Assembly: GCF_016863555.1 (NCBI RefSeq)
Contig: NZ_BOPC01000007.1
Coordinates: 58,360 to 122,359, forward strand
From: Micromonospora qiuiae
GTDB lineage: Bacteria > Actinomycetota > Actinomycetes > Mycobacteriales > Micromonosporaceae
Direction: 5' to 3'
Length of the DNA: 64,000 nt
In this document: one piece after another, positions 27,103-36,015 of the stretch
How positions within the stretch are numbered: the first letter of the stretch is position 1
Layout: each line of letters begins with the position of its first letter
Translations under genes and position numbers: made by a program
The notes under the pieces: model-generated
Database searches by the model: none
What the model was told of the DNA's origin: nothing
Seen by the model: the letters and a program-made list of their open reading frames with translations, nothing else

Positions 27103-27530
27103 CGCCGCGCCTCCGGGCCGCCGCCGTCGGACTCCCCGGCCCCTGGGTCGCCAGGTCGGTCGCCCTCGGCCGGCCCGGCCCCTCGTCCGCCGGGTCGCCC
27201 GCCCTGGGCCGGATCGGGGTCGTGGTCGGGGTCGTTGCCGGAGTCCGGGTCCGCCGCGCCCCGGCGCAGCAACCCGAGCAGGTGGACGGTGATGCCGAAG
27301 GTGATGACGATCGCCGTCAGCACGAACGCCTGCGGCAGCGGGTCGGCCGCCTCCGGGCCCATCTCGGCCAGCGGCGCCGCGCGGCGCTGGAGCCCGCCGG
27401 CGGCGAGCAGCATCACGTTGACGGCGTGCCCGAGCAGGACGAAGCCGAGCACCAGCCGCAGCTGGCCGGGGCGCAGCAGCAGAAACACCCCGGCCGCGAC
27501 CAGCGTGCCGACGATCAACGCCGCGATCAT
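27099..27530 (-). CDS. mnhC: Mrp Na+/H+ antiporter subunit MnhC
   Basis: A NuoK-like subunit of 143 residues with three helices in the first 95 (LRLVLGFVLLGHAVNVMLLAAGG and LPQAFVLTAIVITFGIT). A hydrophilic Gly/Asp/Pro-rich tail of about 50 residues (DPDHDPDP and so on) is longer than in typical MnhC. It overlaps mnhA upstream and mnhD downstream by four bases each. Confidence 0.93.
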   Translation of the reverse strand: MIAALIVGTLVAAGVFLLLRPGQLRLVLGFVLLGHAVNVMLLAAGGLQRRAAPLAEMGPEAADPLPQAFVLTAIVITFGITVHLLGLLRRGAADPDSGNDPDHDPDPAQGGRPGGRGAGPAEGDRPGDPGAGESDGGGPEARR

Positions 27531-30259
27531 GACAGGGTTTCCTGGGCGGCACGGACAGTGGGCGGCACGCCGAGGCGGCGGACGGCGGCCACCACCAGGG
27601 CCAGGACCATCAGGTAGACGCCCAGGTCGAACAGGAGCGACGTGCTCAGGGACGCCACCGGGCCAGGTGGGCTGACACTGAGCGGGGTGAGGAAGGGCCG
27701 ACCGGCGGCGAGCGGCGCCAGCCCGACACCGACGGCCACCAACAGCCCGGCCGCCAGCAGCGGCAGCGCCCGCAAGCGACCCAGCAGCGGAGCGCCACCG
27801 GGATGGGCCAACTGTCCCAGCCCGACGGCGGTGCCCGCGAGCAGCGCCCCGATGAAGCCGCCGCCGGTCCGCTCGTGGCCGAGCAGGAACAGCAGGGCCG
27901 AGGCGACCAGCATCAGCGGTGCGAGCACCCGGTAGGCGAACCGGAGCACGAGGTCACCGGCCGGGGCCTGCTCGCCGGCGGGGGCCCGGTCACCGAGCTG
28001 GACCAGCCCGAGCGCCACCACCGCGAGCACCACCGCCTCGCCGAGCGTGTCCAGCGCGCGGAAGTCCACCAGGACGGTGTTGACCACGTTCGCGCCGCCG
28101 GTCAGCTCCGCGGCGTGGTCGAGGTACCACCGGCCGGGCCCGGACAGCTCGGATCGGCCGGTCAGCCCGGCGGTGCCGGCCGCTGCCGCGATCCCCGTCA
28201 CCAGTGCGACCAGCGCCGCGCCGGCCACCGGCCGACCGCGGCCGACCGGGGCGAGCCGGCCCGGCTGCTGCCGCAGGGCCAGCATGACCACCACCGCGGT
28301 GAGCACCTCCACCAGCATCAGTGTCAACGCCACGTCGGGGGCGCCGACGGCCAGGAACCAGGCTGTCAGCAGCAGCCCCACCACACCGGTCAACGCGATC
28401 GCGGCCAGCGCCGAACGCACCACCAGCAGGCCGGCGAGGGTCGCGCCCAGCAGGATCAGCAGCAGCAGGTCGGCGGGCCCGGCGAGACCACCGCCGACGA
28501 TGGCCGGGACACCGGGCGGCATTGCGGCGACCGCCGCAAGGAGCACCACGGCCAGCAGCGGCCGGACCAGGTAGGGGGCCGGCCCCGCAGCGTGTGCCGG
28601 CCGGGCGACGAGCGCGCCGACCCGCAGCAGGCCATGCCGGCCGCGCTCCAGCAGCTCGGCGAAGGATGGCGTGGTCGGTACGGCGCGCAGCCACCGGTCC
28701 ACCCGCACCCGGCCGAGGAAGAGCACGGTACCCAGCAGCACGGTGCCGGCGCTCAGCCCCAGCGCCGGGGTGAACCCGTGCCAGAAGGCCAGGTAGGGAG
28801 GAGTCCCGTCCGGGCGAGCGTCGGCGGCGGCCCGTTCCACCAGTGGACTCAGTACGGCCACCGCCGGCCCGAGCGCGGTGGCCACCACCGCGGCCACCGC
28901 CGCCGGGGCGAGGAACGACCAGGACGGCTCGCGCAACCAGCGCTGCCGGGTCGGCCCCTCGATCATCCCGTGCACGAGCCGGGCCGCGTACGCGAAGGTG
29001 AGCACCGAGGCGAGCACCGCGAGCCCGGCGGCGAACCAGCCCAGCCACCACACCCCGCGCGCCTCGCCGAGCGACCCGAAGATCGCCTCCTTGCCGACGA
29101 AGCCGATGGTGGGCGGCAGACCGGCCAGGGACATGGCGGCCAGCACGGTGAGCCAGACCGTCACCGGCATCACCCGGTGCAGCCCGGACAGCTCCCGCAC
29201 GTCCCGGCTGCCCGCCTGGTGGTCGATGATGCCGACCAGCATGAACAGCGTGGCCTTGAACAGCGCGTGGGCGACGGTGTAGAGGATCGCCGCCGCGTCG
29301 CCGGCCGAGGTGCCCGCGCCGATCACCCCGACCAGCAGGCCGAGCTGACTGACCGTGGAGTACGCCAGCAGCGCCTTGAGGTCGTACTGCCGCAGCGCCA
29401 ACGCCGCGCCGAGGATCGCGGTGAGCAGTCCACCGACCATCAGCACCACGTCCCACGCCACGGTGCCGCCGAACACCGCCGAGAACCGCATCAGCAGATA
29501 GATGCCGGCCTTCACCATCGTCGCCGCGTGCAGGTAGGCGCTCACCGGCGTGGTCGCCACCATCGCGCCGGGCAGCCAGAAGTGGAACGGCAGCTGCGCG
29601 GACTTGGTGAACGCGGCGACCAGGATCAGCCCGCCCGCCACCCAGGCCGGTCCGCCGGTGAGCCGCTGCGGTTCGGCGATGATCGTGTTCAGGCTGGTGG
29701 TCCCGGCGTGCACCGCCAGCAGCACGATCGCGGTCAGCAGGGCCAGGCCGCCGGTGACGGTGACCAGCAGGGCCTGCACCGCCGGCCCGGTGGCGGCCGG
29801 CCGACCACCCTGCCCGATCAGGACGAACGACAGGATGGAGGTCAACTCCCAGAAGACGAAGAGCACCAGCAGGTCGTCGGAGAGCACCAGACCCAGCATC
29901 GCGGCGGCGAAGAGGGTCATCGTGGCGTACATCCGCTCGTGCCTGCTCGGGTCGGAGCTGAGATACCGGGGGCAGTAGGCCATGATGAGCGCACCGACGC
30001 CGAGGGCCAGCAGGGCGAAGACCAGGCCGAGCGCGTCCATCCGCAGCGCGGCGTCGATCTCCACTGCGGGCAGCCACCGCCAGGCCACGGCGACCTCCCG
30101 GTCGTCGAGGATCACCGGCAGCCGGCTGAGCAGCAGGCCGGCGCCGACCAGATAGCCGGCGGCCAGCGGGTAGCCGGCGTCGCGTCCGAACCGTCGGGTC
30201 AGCAGCGGGGTGCCGGCGGCGAGGGCGACCTGCCAGGCGAGGACGACCGCGAGGATCAC
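27527..30259 (-). CDS. mnhA: Fused Mrp antiporter subunit MnhAB
   Basis: The largest subunit, 910 residues. Residues about 1-640 are the MnhA/NuoL-like part, with the Glu in LFVFWELTSILSFVLIG and LPFHFWLPGAMVATTPVSAYLHAAT. The region about 600-700 corresponds to the MnhA C-terminal helices. The last 130 residues, beginning near LFLLGHERTGGGFIGALLAGTA, form an MnhB domain, so no separate mnhB is needed. GTG at 30259 overlaps the stop of a 22-codon ORF by GTGA and lacks its own good ribosome-binding site, implying coupled translation. Confidence 0.93.
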   Translation of the reverse strand: MILAVVLAWQVALAAGTPLLTRRFGRDAGYPLAAGYLVGAGLLLSRLPVILDDREVAVAWRWLPAVEIDAALRMDALGLVFALLALGVGALIMAYCPRYLSSDPSRHERMYATMTLFAAAMLGLVLSDDLLVLFVFWELTSILSFVLIGQGGRPAATGPAVQALLVTVTGGLALLTAIVLLAVHAGTTSLNTIIAEPQRLTGGPAWVAGGLILVAAFTKSAQLPFHFWLPGAMVATTPVSAYLHAATMVKAGIYLLMRFSAVFGGTVAWDVVLMVGGLLTAILGAALALRQYDLKALLAYSTVSQLGLLVGVIGAGTSAGDAAAILYTVAHALFKATLFMLVGIIDHQAGSRDVRELSGLHRVMPVTVWLTVLAAMSLAGLPPTIGFVGKEAIFGSLGEARGVWWLGWFAAGLAVLASVLTFAYAARLVHGMIEGPTRQRWLREPSWSFLAPAAVAAVVATALGPAVAVLSPLVERAAADARPDGTPPYLAFWHGFTPALGLSAGTVLLGTVLFLGRVRVDRWLRAVPTTPSFAELLERGRHGLLRVGALVARPAHAAGPAPYLVRPLLAVVLLAAVAAMPPGVPAIVGGGLAGPADLLLLILLGATLAGLLVVRSALAAIALTGVVGLLLTAWFLAVGAPDVALTLMLVEVLTAVVVMLALRQQPGRLAPVGRGRPVAGAALVALVTGIAAAAGTAGLTGRSELSGPGRWYLDHAAELTGGANVVNTVLVDFRALDTLGEAVVLAVVALGLVQLGDRAPAGEQAPAGDLVLRFAYRVLAPLMLVASALLFLLGHERTGGGFIGALLAGTAVGLGQLAHPGGAPLLGRLRALPLLAAGLLVAVGVGLAPLAAGRPFLTPLSVSPPGPVASLSTSLLFDLGVYLMVLALVVAAVRRLGVPPTVRAAQETLS

Positions 30260-30324
30260 GGGAGGATCAAAGTGATCGCCAGCAGGCAGGCAGCACGGTT
30301 GATCGGCAGCTCGTTTCCCGTCAT
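30256..30324 (-). CDS. Small ORF translationally coupled to mnhA
   Basis: A 22-codon ORF starts at ATG 30324 with a perfect AGGAGG four bases upstream and stops by GTGA overlap with mnhA. The product begins MTGNELPINR and continues with a hydrophobic stretch AACLLAITLILP, long enough to sit in or on the membrane. The strong ribosome-binding site belongs to this ORF, not to mnhA. It could be a microprotein subunit, a translational entry site, or a regulatory uORF. It is not a recognised family. Confidence 0.55.
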   Translation of the reverse strand: MTGNELPINRAACLLAITLILP

Positions 30325-30440
30325 GTTCCTCCTGTTGCCGGAGCGGGCTCACGCTTGCCGGGGCTGGCGACCCGCATTACCCGGCACAGTCGCCGACATG
30401 CGTTCCGTGAATGACAAATCACTGCGTAACCGGTCAAAGA

Positions 30441-30460
30441 CCTGCGCCGGTCGGCGCAGG
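30441..30460. promoter_or_regulatory. 20-bp palindrome in the mnhA-moxR divergent region
   Basis: CCTGCGCCGGTCGGCGCAGG has perfect 9-bp arms around a two-base centre. It lies about 115 bases from the small ORF before mnhA and 130 from moxR, in the only substantial spacer of the area (30325-30588). It could be an operator for either side or a hairpin. No convincing promoter hexamers were identified; a TTGACC on the minus strand near 30430 lacks a good -10 partner. Confidence 0.5.
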
Positions 30461-30588
30461 CGACAAACATGGTTAGCCTGAGAGGCCAGTGAGATTGCTG
30501 CGGCAGACGAGGCTCGCACGTCGCGAACCCAACGGCGGGTCCAGGTGCTCTTAACAGAGCTGCCGTGACGGCGACGAGGAGGAGGCCC

Positions 30589-31641
30589 GTGACACAACAG
30601 ACCTGGGACGAAGTTGGCGGACTGCTGCCGCACGACGAGTTCCGCGCCGCCAGTGACGCAATCGTGGCCAACATCGAACGGGTCATCGAGGGCAAGACCG
30701 CCACCGTGCGGCTGGCCTTGGCCGTCCTGCTCGCCGAGGGTCATCTGCTCATCGAGGACGTACCGGGGGTCGGCAAGACCAAGCTGGCCAAAGCCCTCGC
30801 GCGGTCGATCGACTGTTCGGTACGTCGCATCCAGTTCACTCCCGACCTGCTGCCCAGCGACGTCACCGGGGTCAGTGTCTACAACCAGGAGACGCACGAC
30901 TTCGAATTCCGTCCGGGTGCCGTCTTCGCCAACCTCGTGGTCGGTGACGAGATCAACCGAGCCTCGCCGAAGACCCAGTCCGCGCTGCTGGAGTGCATGG
31001 AGGAGCGGCAGGTCACCGTCGACGGGGTGACCTACCAGCTACAGACCCCGTTCATGGTGATCGCGACGCAGAACCCGATCGAGATGGAGGGGACGTACCC
31101 GCTGCCGGAGGCGCAGCGCGACCGGTTCACCGCCCGGATCGCGATGGGGTACCCGGACCCGACCGCCGAACTGGCCATGCTCGACGGCCACGGCGCGGTG
31201 GACCCGCTGCCGGCGCTGCAGCCGGTCTCCGACGCCGAGACCGTCCGCCGGCTGATCGGTCACGTCCGGCAGGTGCACGTCGCCGACGCGGTCAAGGAGT
31301 ACGCCGTCGACCTGGTCACCGCCACCCGCGAGTCGCCGGACCTGCGGCTGGGCGCGTCCCCCCGATGCACGCTGCAACTGCTGCGCACCGCGCGCGCGGT
31401 GGCCGCCCTCGACGGGCGCGACTACGTGCTCCCCGACGATCTCCAGGTGCTCGCCGTCCCGGTGCTGGCGCACCGGCTCATCCCCACCGCCGACGCCCAA
31501 CTCGCCCGGCGTACCACCGACGCGATCATCGCCGACCTGGTGCATCGGTTGCCGCTGCCGCACGACCGCAAGCACTCGCCGTACGACACCCGCTCGTCGA
31601 GCGGCAACGGCCGGGCCTCGTTCGAACCGCGGAGGCCGTGA
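30589..31641 (+). CDS. MoxR family AAA+ ATPase
   Basis: MoxR proteins are AAA+ chaperone-like ATPases that act with DUF58/VWA partners. The 350-residue product has Walker A PGVGKTKLAKAL (about residue 64), Walker B NLVVGDEINRASPKTQSALL, sensor 1 MVIATQNPIEMEGTYPLPEAQRDRF, seen in parts, and the C-terminal lid. GTG at 30589 follows AGGAGG by five bases and is preferred to GTG 30565. It heads a three-gene operon with DUF58 and transglutaminase proteins. Confidence 0.94.
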   Translation: MTQQTWDEVGGLLPHDEFRAASDAIVANIERVIEGKTATVRLALAVLLAEGHLLIEDVPGVGKTKLAKALARSIDCSVRRIQFTPDLLPSDVTGVSVYNQETHDFEFRPGAVFANLVVGDEINRASPKTQSALLECMEERQVTVDGVTYQLQTPFMVIATQNPIEMEGTYPLPEAQRDRFTARIAMGYPDPTAELAMLDGHGAVDPLPALQPVSDAETVRRLIGHVRQVHVADAVKEYAVDLVTATRESPDLRLGASPRCTLQLLRTARAVAALDGRDYVLPDDLQVLAVPVLAHRLIPTADAQLARRTTDAIIADLVHRLPLPHDRKHSPYDTRSSSGNGRASFEPRRP

Positions 31642-31642
31642 C

Positions 31643-32941
31643 GTGCGTGCCGGGCTGCGCGGACTGACCACTCGCGGCCGCTCCTTTCTGGCCGCCGCGC
31701 TCGCGGCGGCCATCTCCGCCGGCATCCTCGGCGAGAAGGACCTGCTGCGGGTGGCCGTGCTGCTGGCCGTCCTGCCGCTGCTCGCCGCGCTCTACGTCGG
31801 CCGTAGCCGGTACAAGCTGGCCTGCCACCGGTCGCTGGAACCGCACCGGGTACCGGTCGGCGCCAGCGCCCGGGTGGTGCTGCGGTTGCAGAACATGTCC
31901 CGGCTGCCCACCGGCACCCTGCTGCTGGAGGACCGGCTCCCGTACGCGCTGGGCAGCCGGCCCCGGGTGGTGCTCGAGCGGCTCGGCGCGCACCAGGCCA
32001 GCTCGGTGGCGTACACGGTGCGGGCCGACGTGCGCGGCCGGTACGAGGTCGGCCCGCTGGTGGTCCGGATGACCGACCCGTTCGGGCTGTGCGAACTCCG
32101 TCGCGCGTTTCCCGGCACCGACCGGCTCACGGTGGTCCCGCAGGTGGTGCCGTTGCCGTCGGTACGGCTGGCCGGCGCGTACACCGGCAGCGGCGAGAGC
32201 CGGGCCCGCTCGGTGGCGGTGCACGGCGAGGACGACGCGGCGACCCGTGAGTACCGACGCGGCGACGACCTGCGCCGGGTGCACTGGAAGTCCACCGCGC
32301 GCACCGGCGAGCTGATGGTGCGGCGCGAGGAGCAGCCCTGGGAGAGCCGAGCCACGGTCCTGCTGGACACCCGGGCGTACGGCCACCGGGGCGACGGCCC
32401 GACAGCCAGCTTCGAGTGGGCGGTGTCGGCGGCCGCGAGCATCACCGTCCACCTGCGTCAGGCCGGCTACAAGCTGCGCCTGGTCACCGGCTCCGCCGGG
32501 GACGTCGACGCGGGCGAGGGCGCCGGTGACGGGCTGCTGCTCGATCACCTCGCCGAGGTCCGGCTGGACCAGCGGGTCGAGATCACCGCGCTGATCCAAC
32601 ACGTCCGGCAGCGGACCGACGGCGGTCTGATCATCGGCCTGTTCGGGTCGTTGAGCACCGCCGAGGCGGAACTGCTCGCCGGGTTGCGGGCCAACGGCGC
32701 CACCTGCGTGTGTTTCCTGCTGGACAGCTCCGCCTGGCTCAACCTGCCGGCGCAGGCCCGGGCCGAGGCCGACCAGGCACACGACACCGCCGCGCTCGCC
32801 CTGTTGCAGTCCGGCTGGCGGGTGATCGGCGTCGGCCACGACGACCGGCTGCCGGCGCTCTGGCCGCAGGCGGGGCGGGGCTCCCAGGGCTTCGCCCTCC
32901 GCGCGGCGATGGCCGAGACGGTGGCGAGCACGGTGCGATGA
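31643..32941 (+). CDS. DUF58 domain-containing protein
   Basis: The 432-residue membrane-anchored protein has two N-terminal hydrophobic segments (about 15-50) and a central beta-rich region. The conserved DUF58 motif is YRRGDDLRRVHWKSTARTGEL (residues about 203-223, seen in two parts), followed by a von Willebrand A-like fold. It begins two bases after the moxR stop. Such proteins are the usual MoxR partners, and the pair may act on complexes at the envelope; the exact role is unknown. Confidence 0.9.
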   Translation: MRAGLRGLTTRGRSFLAAALAAAISAGILGEKDLLRVAVLLAVLPLLAALYVGRSRYKLACHRSLEPHRVPVGASARVVLRLQNMSRLPTGTLLLEDRLPYALGSRPRVVLERLGAHQASSVAYTVRADVRGRYEVGPLVVRMTDPFGLCELRRAFPGTDRLTVVPQVVPLPSVRLAGAYTGSGESRARSVAVHGEDDAATREYRRGDDLRRVHWKSTARTGELMVRREEQPWESRATVLLDTRAYGHRGDGPTASFEWAVSAAASITVHLRQAGYKLRLVTGSAGDVDAGEGAGDGLLLDHLAEVRLDQRVEITALIQHVRQRTDGGLIIGLFGSLSTAEAELLAGLRANGATCVCFLLDSSAWLNLPAQARAEADQAHDTAALALLQSGWRVIGVGHDDRLPALWPQAGRGSQGFALRAAMAETVASTVR

Positions 32942-32957
32942 ACGGAAGGTCCCCCTC

Positions 32958-35432
32958 ATGATCGCCCATCGGAACCTGGGCCTGGTGGCCGCCGCCGCGA
33001 CGGTGCTCGCCGCCGCGCCGCTGTCGGCCATCTTCGAACGCTGGACATGGCTGGTCCAGGCCATCATCGCGGTGGCCGCGGTGGCCGCCGCGGCGGCGCT
33101 GGCCCGGCTCGGCCGGACCCCGACCTGGGTCCAGGTCCTGGCCATGGTCGGTGGCCTCATGCTCGCCCTGACCTGGCTGTTCCCCAGCGGTGACGAACTG
33201 CTGGCCGTGCTGCCCACCCCGGCCACCTTCGGACACTTCGCCGAGCTGATCGCCAGCTCGGGCGAGGACATGCGCTCGCACAGTGTGAAGGTCCCGGACA
33301 CCGATCCGCTGCTGTTCGTCACGGTGCTCGGCGTGGGCGGGGTGGCGGTGCTGGTGGACGTGCTCAGCGTCGGGCTCCGCCGGCCCGCCCTGGCCGGCCT
33401 GCCGATGCTGGCCATCTACTCGGTGCCGGTGGCGGTCTACGTGGACAGCGTCCCCCCGGTGCCGTTCGCGATCGGCGCCGCCGGCTTCCTCTGGCTGCTG
33501 GTCACCGACAACGTGGACCGTGTGCGCCGGTTCGGCCGGCGGTTCACCGGCGACGGCCGCGACGTCGACGTCTGGGAGGCGTCGCCGCTGGCCGCCGCCG
33601 GACGCCGGTTGGCCGTGGTCGGTCTCGCGCTGGCCATGCTGGTGCCGCTGGCCGTGCCCGGAATGACCGCGGGCCTGATGAGCACCCTGAACTCCGGTGC
33701 GGGTGCCGGCTTCGGCGGCCCGGGTCTGGGCGGCTCGCCCGGACGGGTCGACCTCTTCGCCGCGCTCAGCGGACGGCTCAACCAGTCCGACGTGACCGAC
33801 CTGGTGAAGGTCACCACCACCGAGGAGAAACCGTTCTACCTACGCTTCGGGGTCGCCGACGACCTGCGCGCGGACGGGTTCCGAGTGCGCGGCCCGAACG
33901 GCCAGCGGGTCACCGGCGACCTGCCCGACCCGGCGAGGCGGACGCTGCCCGGTGTCGAGCGGACCCGGCACCGGGCCACCGTGGAGGTGAGCCGCGACCT
34001 GGACATGCGGCTGCTGCCGGTCTACGCCGAGCCGGTCAGCTTCGCCGAGCTCGGCAGCGGCTGGTACTACGACCCGAACCTCCAGATCGTCTTCTCGAAC
34101 CGGGAGAACTCCCGGGGCCGGACGTACTCGTTCGACTATGTGCGATCGACGTACACTCCGCAGGCGCTGCGCGCGGCGCAGCCGCTGCCGGCCGACCTGC
34201 CGCTGCGGGCACAGCAGACCGTCACGCCCGACGTGCCCGAGGTGCGCAAGCTGGTGGCGGAGCTGATCCGGGGCAAGCGCACCGAGTACGACAAGGTGCG
34301 GGCCATCTACGACTACTTCTCCGAGGACAACGGCTTCACCTACCAGCTCAACACCGAGCAGGGCACCAGCGGGGAGCAGATCCTCGACTTCCTGGAGAAC
34401 AAGGCCGGCTTCTGCCAGCAGTACGCGGCCGCGCTGGCGTGGATGGTCCGGGACGCGGGCATCCCGGCCCGGGTCGCGTTCGGCTTCACCAACGGCAACC
34501 GGCGCATCGGTGACACCTTCACCCTGACCAACCGGAACCTGCACGCCTGGACGGAGGTCTACTTCGACCAGATCGGCTGGGTGCCGTTCGACGCCACCCC
34601 GACCTACGGCGTGCCCGGTGCGGCCCGCTCGGCCTGGGCACCGAACACCGATGCCCCGGAGGAGTCGACACCGCAGCCCGGCGCGGCGGACACGCCCGAC
34701 GAGTCCGACCCGTCGGCCCGCCCGGACCGCGGGCCGAACCAGTTCGAGGAGGGCGACGATCCGGCCGCGATCGGCGGCGACGGCACGCCGCTCCGGTCGG
34801 CGCCGGTCTGGCCCTGGTTCGCGGCCCTCGGCGTACTGGCGGCGCTCGCCCTGCTCGCCGTTCCCGCGCTACGCCGGCTCGCCCTGCGCCGTCGGCGAAG
34901 CCGGCCGGCGCCCACGGTCCGCACGGTTGACGCGTCGGCTGCGGACTCCGCCGGCACGGATCAGCCGGTCATGGTGGTCGGCGCCGATCCGGACCGGGCG
35001 CGGGCGGATGCGCACGCGGCCTGGGACGAGCTGATCGACACGCTGGTCGACTACCGGGTCCGGGTGGAGCGGACGGAGACACCACGGGCGACCGCCGAGC
35101 GGCTGGCTGGCGAGCCGTTGCGGGCCGACTCCGCCGCCGGCACGGCGGTCCGCCTGCTCGGTCGGGCGGAGGAGCGGGCCCGCTACGCGCGGGACCCGTT
35201 GACCGGGGAACCCCTGCCGGCGGCCCTGCGCACGGTACGCGACGCGCTGGCCGATCAGGCCGATCGGCGCACCCGGCTGATGGCAACCGTGCTGCCGCCG
35301 TCGGTGCTGCACCGGTGGCGGACCGCCGTCGCGGACACCTCGGCGCGGCTGGTGACCTCCGGTGGGCGGCTGCGGTACCGGCTGCTGCGGTTCAGCCCGC
35401 GCCGGCTGATCGCCAACCGCGCGGGGCGCTGA
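32958..35432 (+). CDS. Membrane transglutaminase-like protein (TgpA family)
   Basis: The 824-residue protein has about six N-terminal helices (residues 5-240), an extracytoplasmic region with a transglutaminase core, one more helix near 610-635, and a cytoplasmic DUF4129-like tail. Catalytic residues are visible: Cys in KAGFCQQYAAALAW, His in NRNLHAWTEVYF and Asp in WVPFDATPTYG. Between core and last helix is an acidic Pro-rich linker. It is the third gene of the MoxR-DUF58 operon, a widespread trio of unclear substrate, likely envelope-related. Confidence 0.9.
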   Translation: MIAHRNLGLVAAAATVLAAAPLSAIFERWTWLVQAIIAVAAVAAAAALARLGRTPTWVQVLAMVGGLMLALTWLFPSGDELLAVLPTPATFGHFAELIASSGEDMRSHSVKVPDTDPLLFVTVLGVGGVAVLVDVLSVGLRRPALAGLPMLAIYSVPVAVYVDSVPPVPFAIGAAGFLWLLVTDNVDRVRRFGRRFTGDGRDVDVWEASPLAAAGRRLAVVGLALAMLVPLAVPGMTAGLMSTLNSGAGAGFGGPGLGGSPGRVDLFAALSGRLNQSDVTDLVKVTTTEEKPFYLRFGVADDLRADGFRVRGPNGQRVTGDLPDPARRTLPGVERTRHRATVEVSRDLDMRLLPVYAEPVSFAELGSGWYYDPNLQIVFSNRENSRGRTYSFDYVRSTYTPQALRAAQPLPADLPLRAQQTVTPDVPEVRKLVAELIRGKRTEYDKVRAIYDYFSEDNGFTYQLNTEQGTSGEQILDFLENKAGFCQQYAAALAWMVRDAGIPARVAFGFTNGNRRIGDTFTLTNRNLHAWTEVYFDQIGWVPFDATPTYGVPGAARSAWAPNTDAPEESTPQPGAADTPDESDPSARPDRGPNQFEEGDDPAAIGGDGTPLRSAPVWPWFAALGVLAALALLAVPALRRLALRRRRSRPAPTVRTVDASAADSAGTDQPVMVVGADPDRARADAHAAWDELIDTLVDYRVRVERTETPRATAERLAGEPLRADSAAGTAVRLLGRAEERARYARDPLTGEPLPAALRTVRDALADQADRRTRLMATVLPPSVLHRWRTAVADTSARLVTSGGRLRYRLLRFSPRRLIANRAGR

Positions 35433-35461
35433 GGCGGACCGCAACCGCGAACGACGACCGG

Positions 35462-35490
35462 GCCGGCGGGTGGGGTCACCCCACCACCGG
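35462..35490. terminator. Hairpin between convergent genes
   Basis: GGTGGGG (35469-35475) and CCCCACC (35479-35485) pair perfectly around TCA, with further outer pairing between CCGG and CCGG. It lies between the transglutaminase and DUF3040 genes, which converge, so a bidirectional terminator is likely. There is no clear T tract. Confidence 0.5.
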
Positions 35491-35501
35491 CTCGGTTCAC
35501 G

Positions 35502-35900
35502 TCAGCGGTGGCCCTCCGGGCGCTGCCGCCACCGGTCCTCCAGCCGGTCGATGAGGCCCGGCCGCCGCCCACCGGAGCGCCCTCGGGACCGGCGACGACT
35601 CGCCGTGCCCCCGACGACGTGCAGGTCGGGTGACTGCGCCCGGCGATGCGACTGCACCGCGAAGGCGGCCGAGGCCAGCATGACAACGAATCCCGCCACT
35701 GCCAGCGGCGGAGTCTTGATCACCGCGCCATAGACCAACAACGCCAGGCCAGCGATGATCACGCCGGCAGCGACGAGCAGGCGACGCCGCGCGTGGAAAC
35801 GCGGGTCGCTGGCGCGCACGGCCGAGGCGAACTTGGGGTCCTCGGCAAGCGACCGCTCGATCTGCTCGAACAGCCGCTGCTCGTGCTCCGAGAGCGGCAC
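35502..35900 (-). CDS. DUF3040 membrane protein
   Basis: A 132-residue actinobacterial protein with the family start MPLSEHEQRLFEQIERSL, then DPKFASAVR. Two adjacent helices (about 42-84) follow, then a basic Arg-rich C-terminus. The homologue Rv2169c in M. tuberculosis also lies near the dcw cluster. Function is not known. It is monocistronic or read with dinB, which ends 115 bases upstream. Confidence 0.88.
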   Translation of the reverse strand: MPLSEHEQRLFEQIERSLAEDPKFASAVRASDPRFHARRRLLVAAGVIIAGLALLVYGAVIKTPPLAVAGFVVMLASAAFAVQSHRRAQSPDLHVVGGTASRRRSRGRSGGRRPGLIDRLEDRWRQRPEGHR

Positions 35901-36015
35901 GGCACTCCTCCCCGGTCACGTTGGTCGGCCCGGTCGGACCGACAGACCGTGGCAGCCAACCGGCTGCTTACCCGCAAGTCTACGAGGGGCCTCGCGCGTC
36001 GGAAAGCGGGACGAC

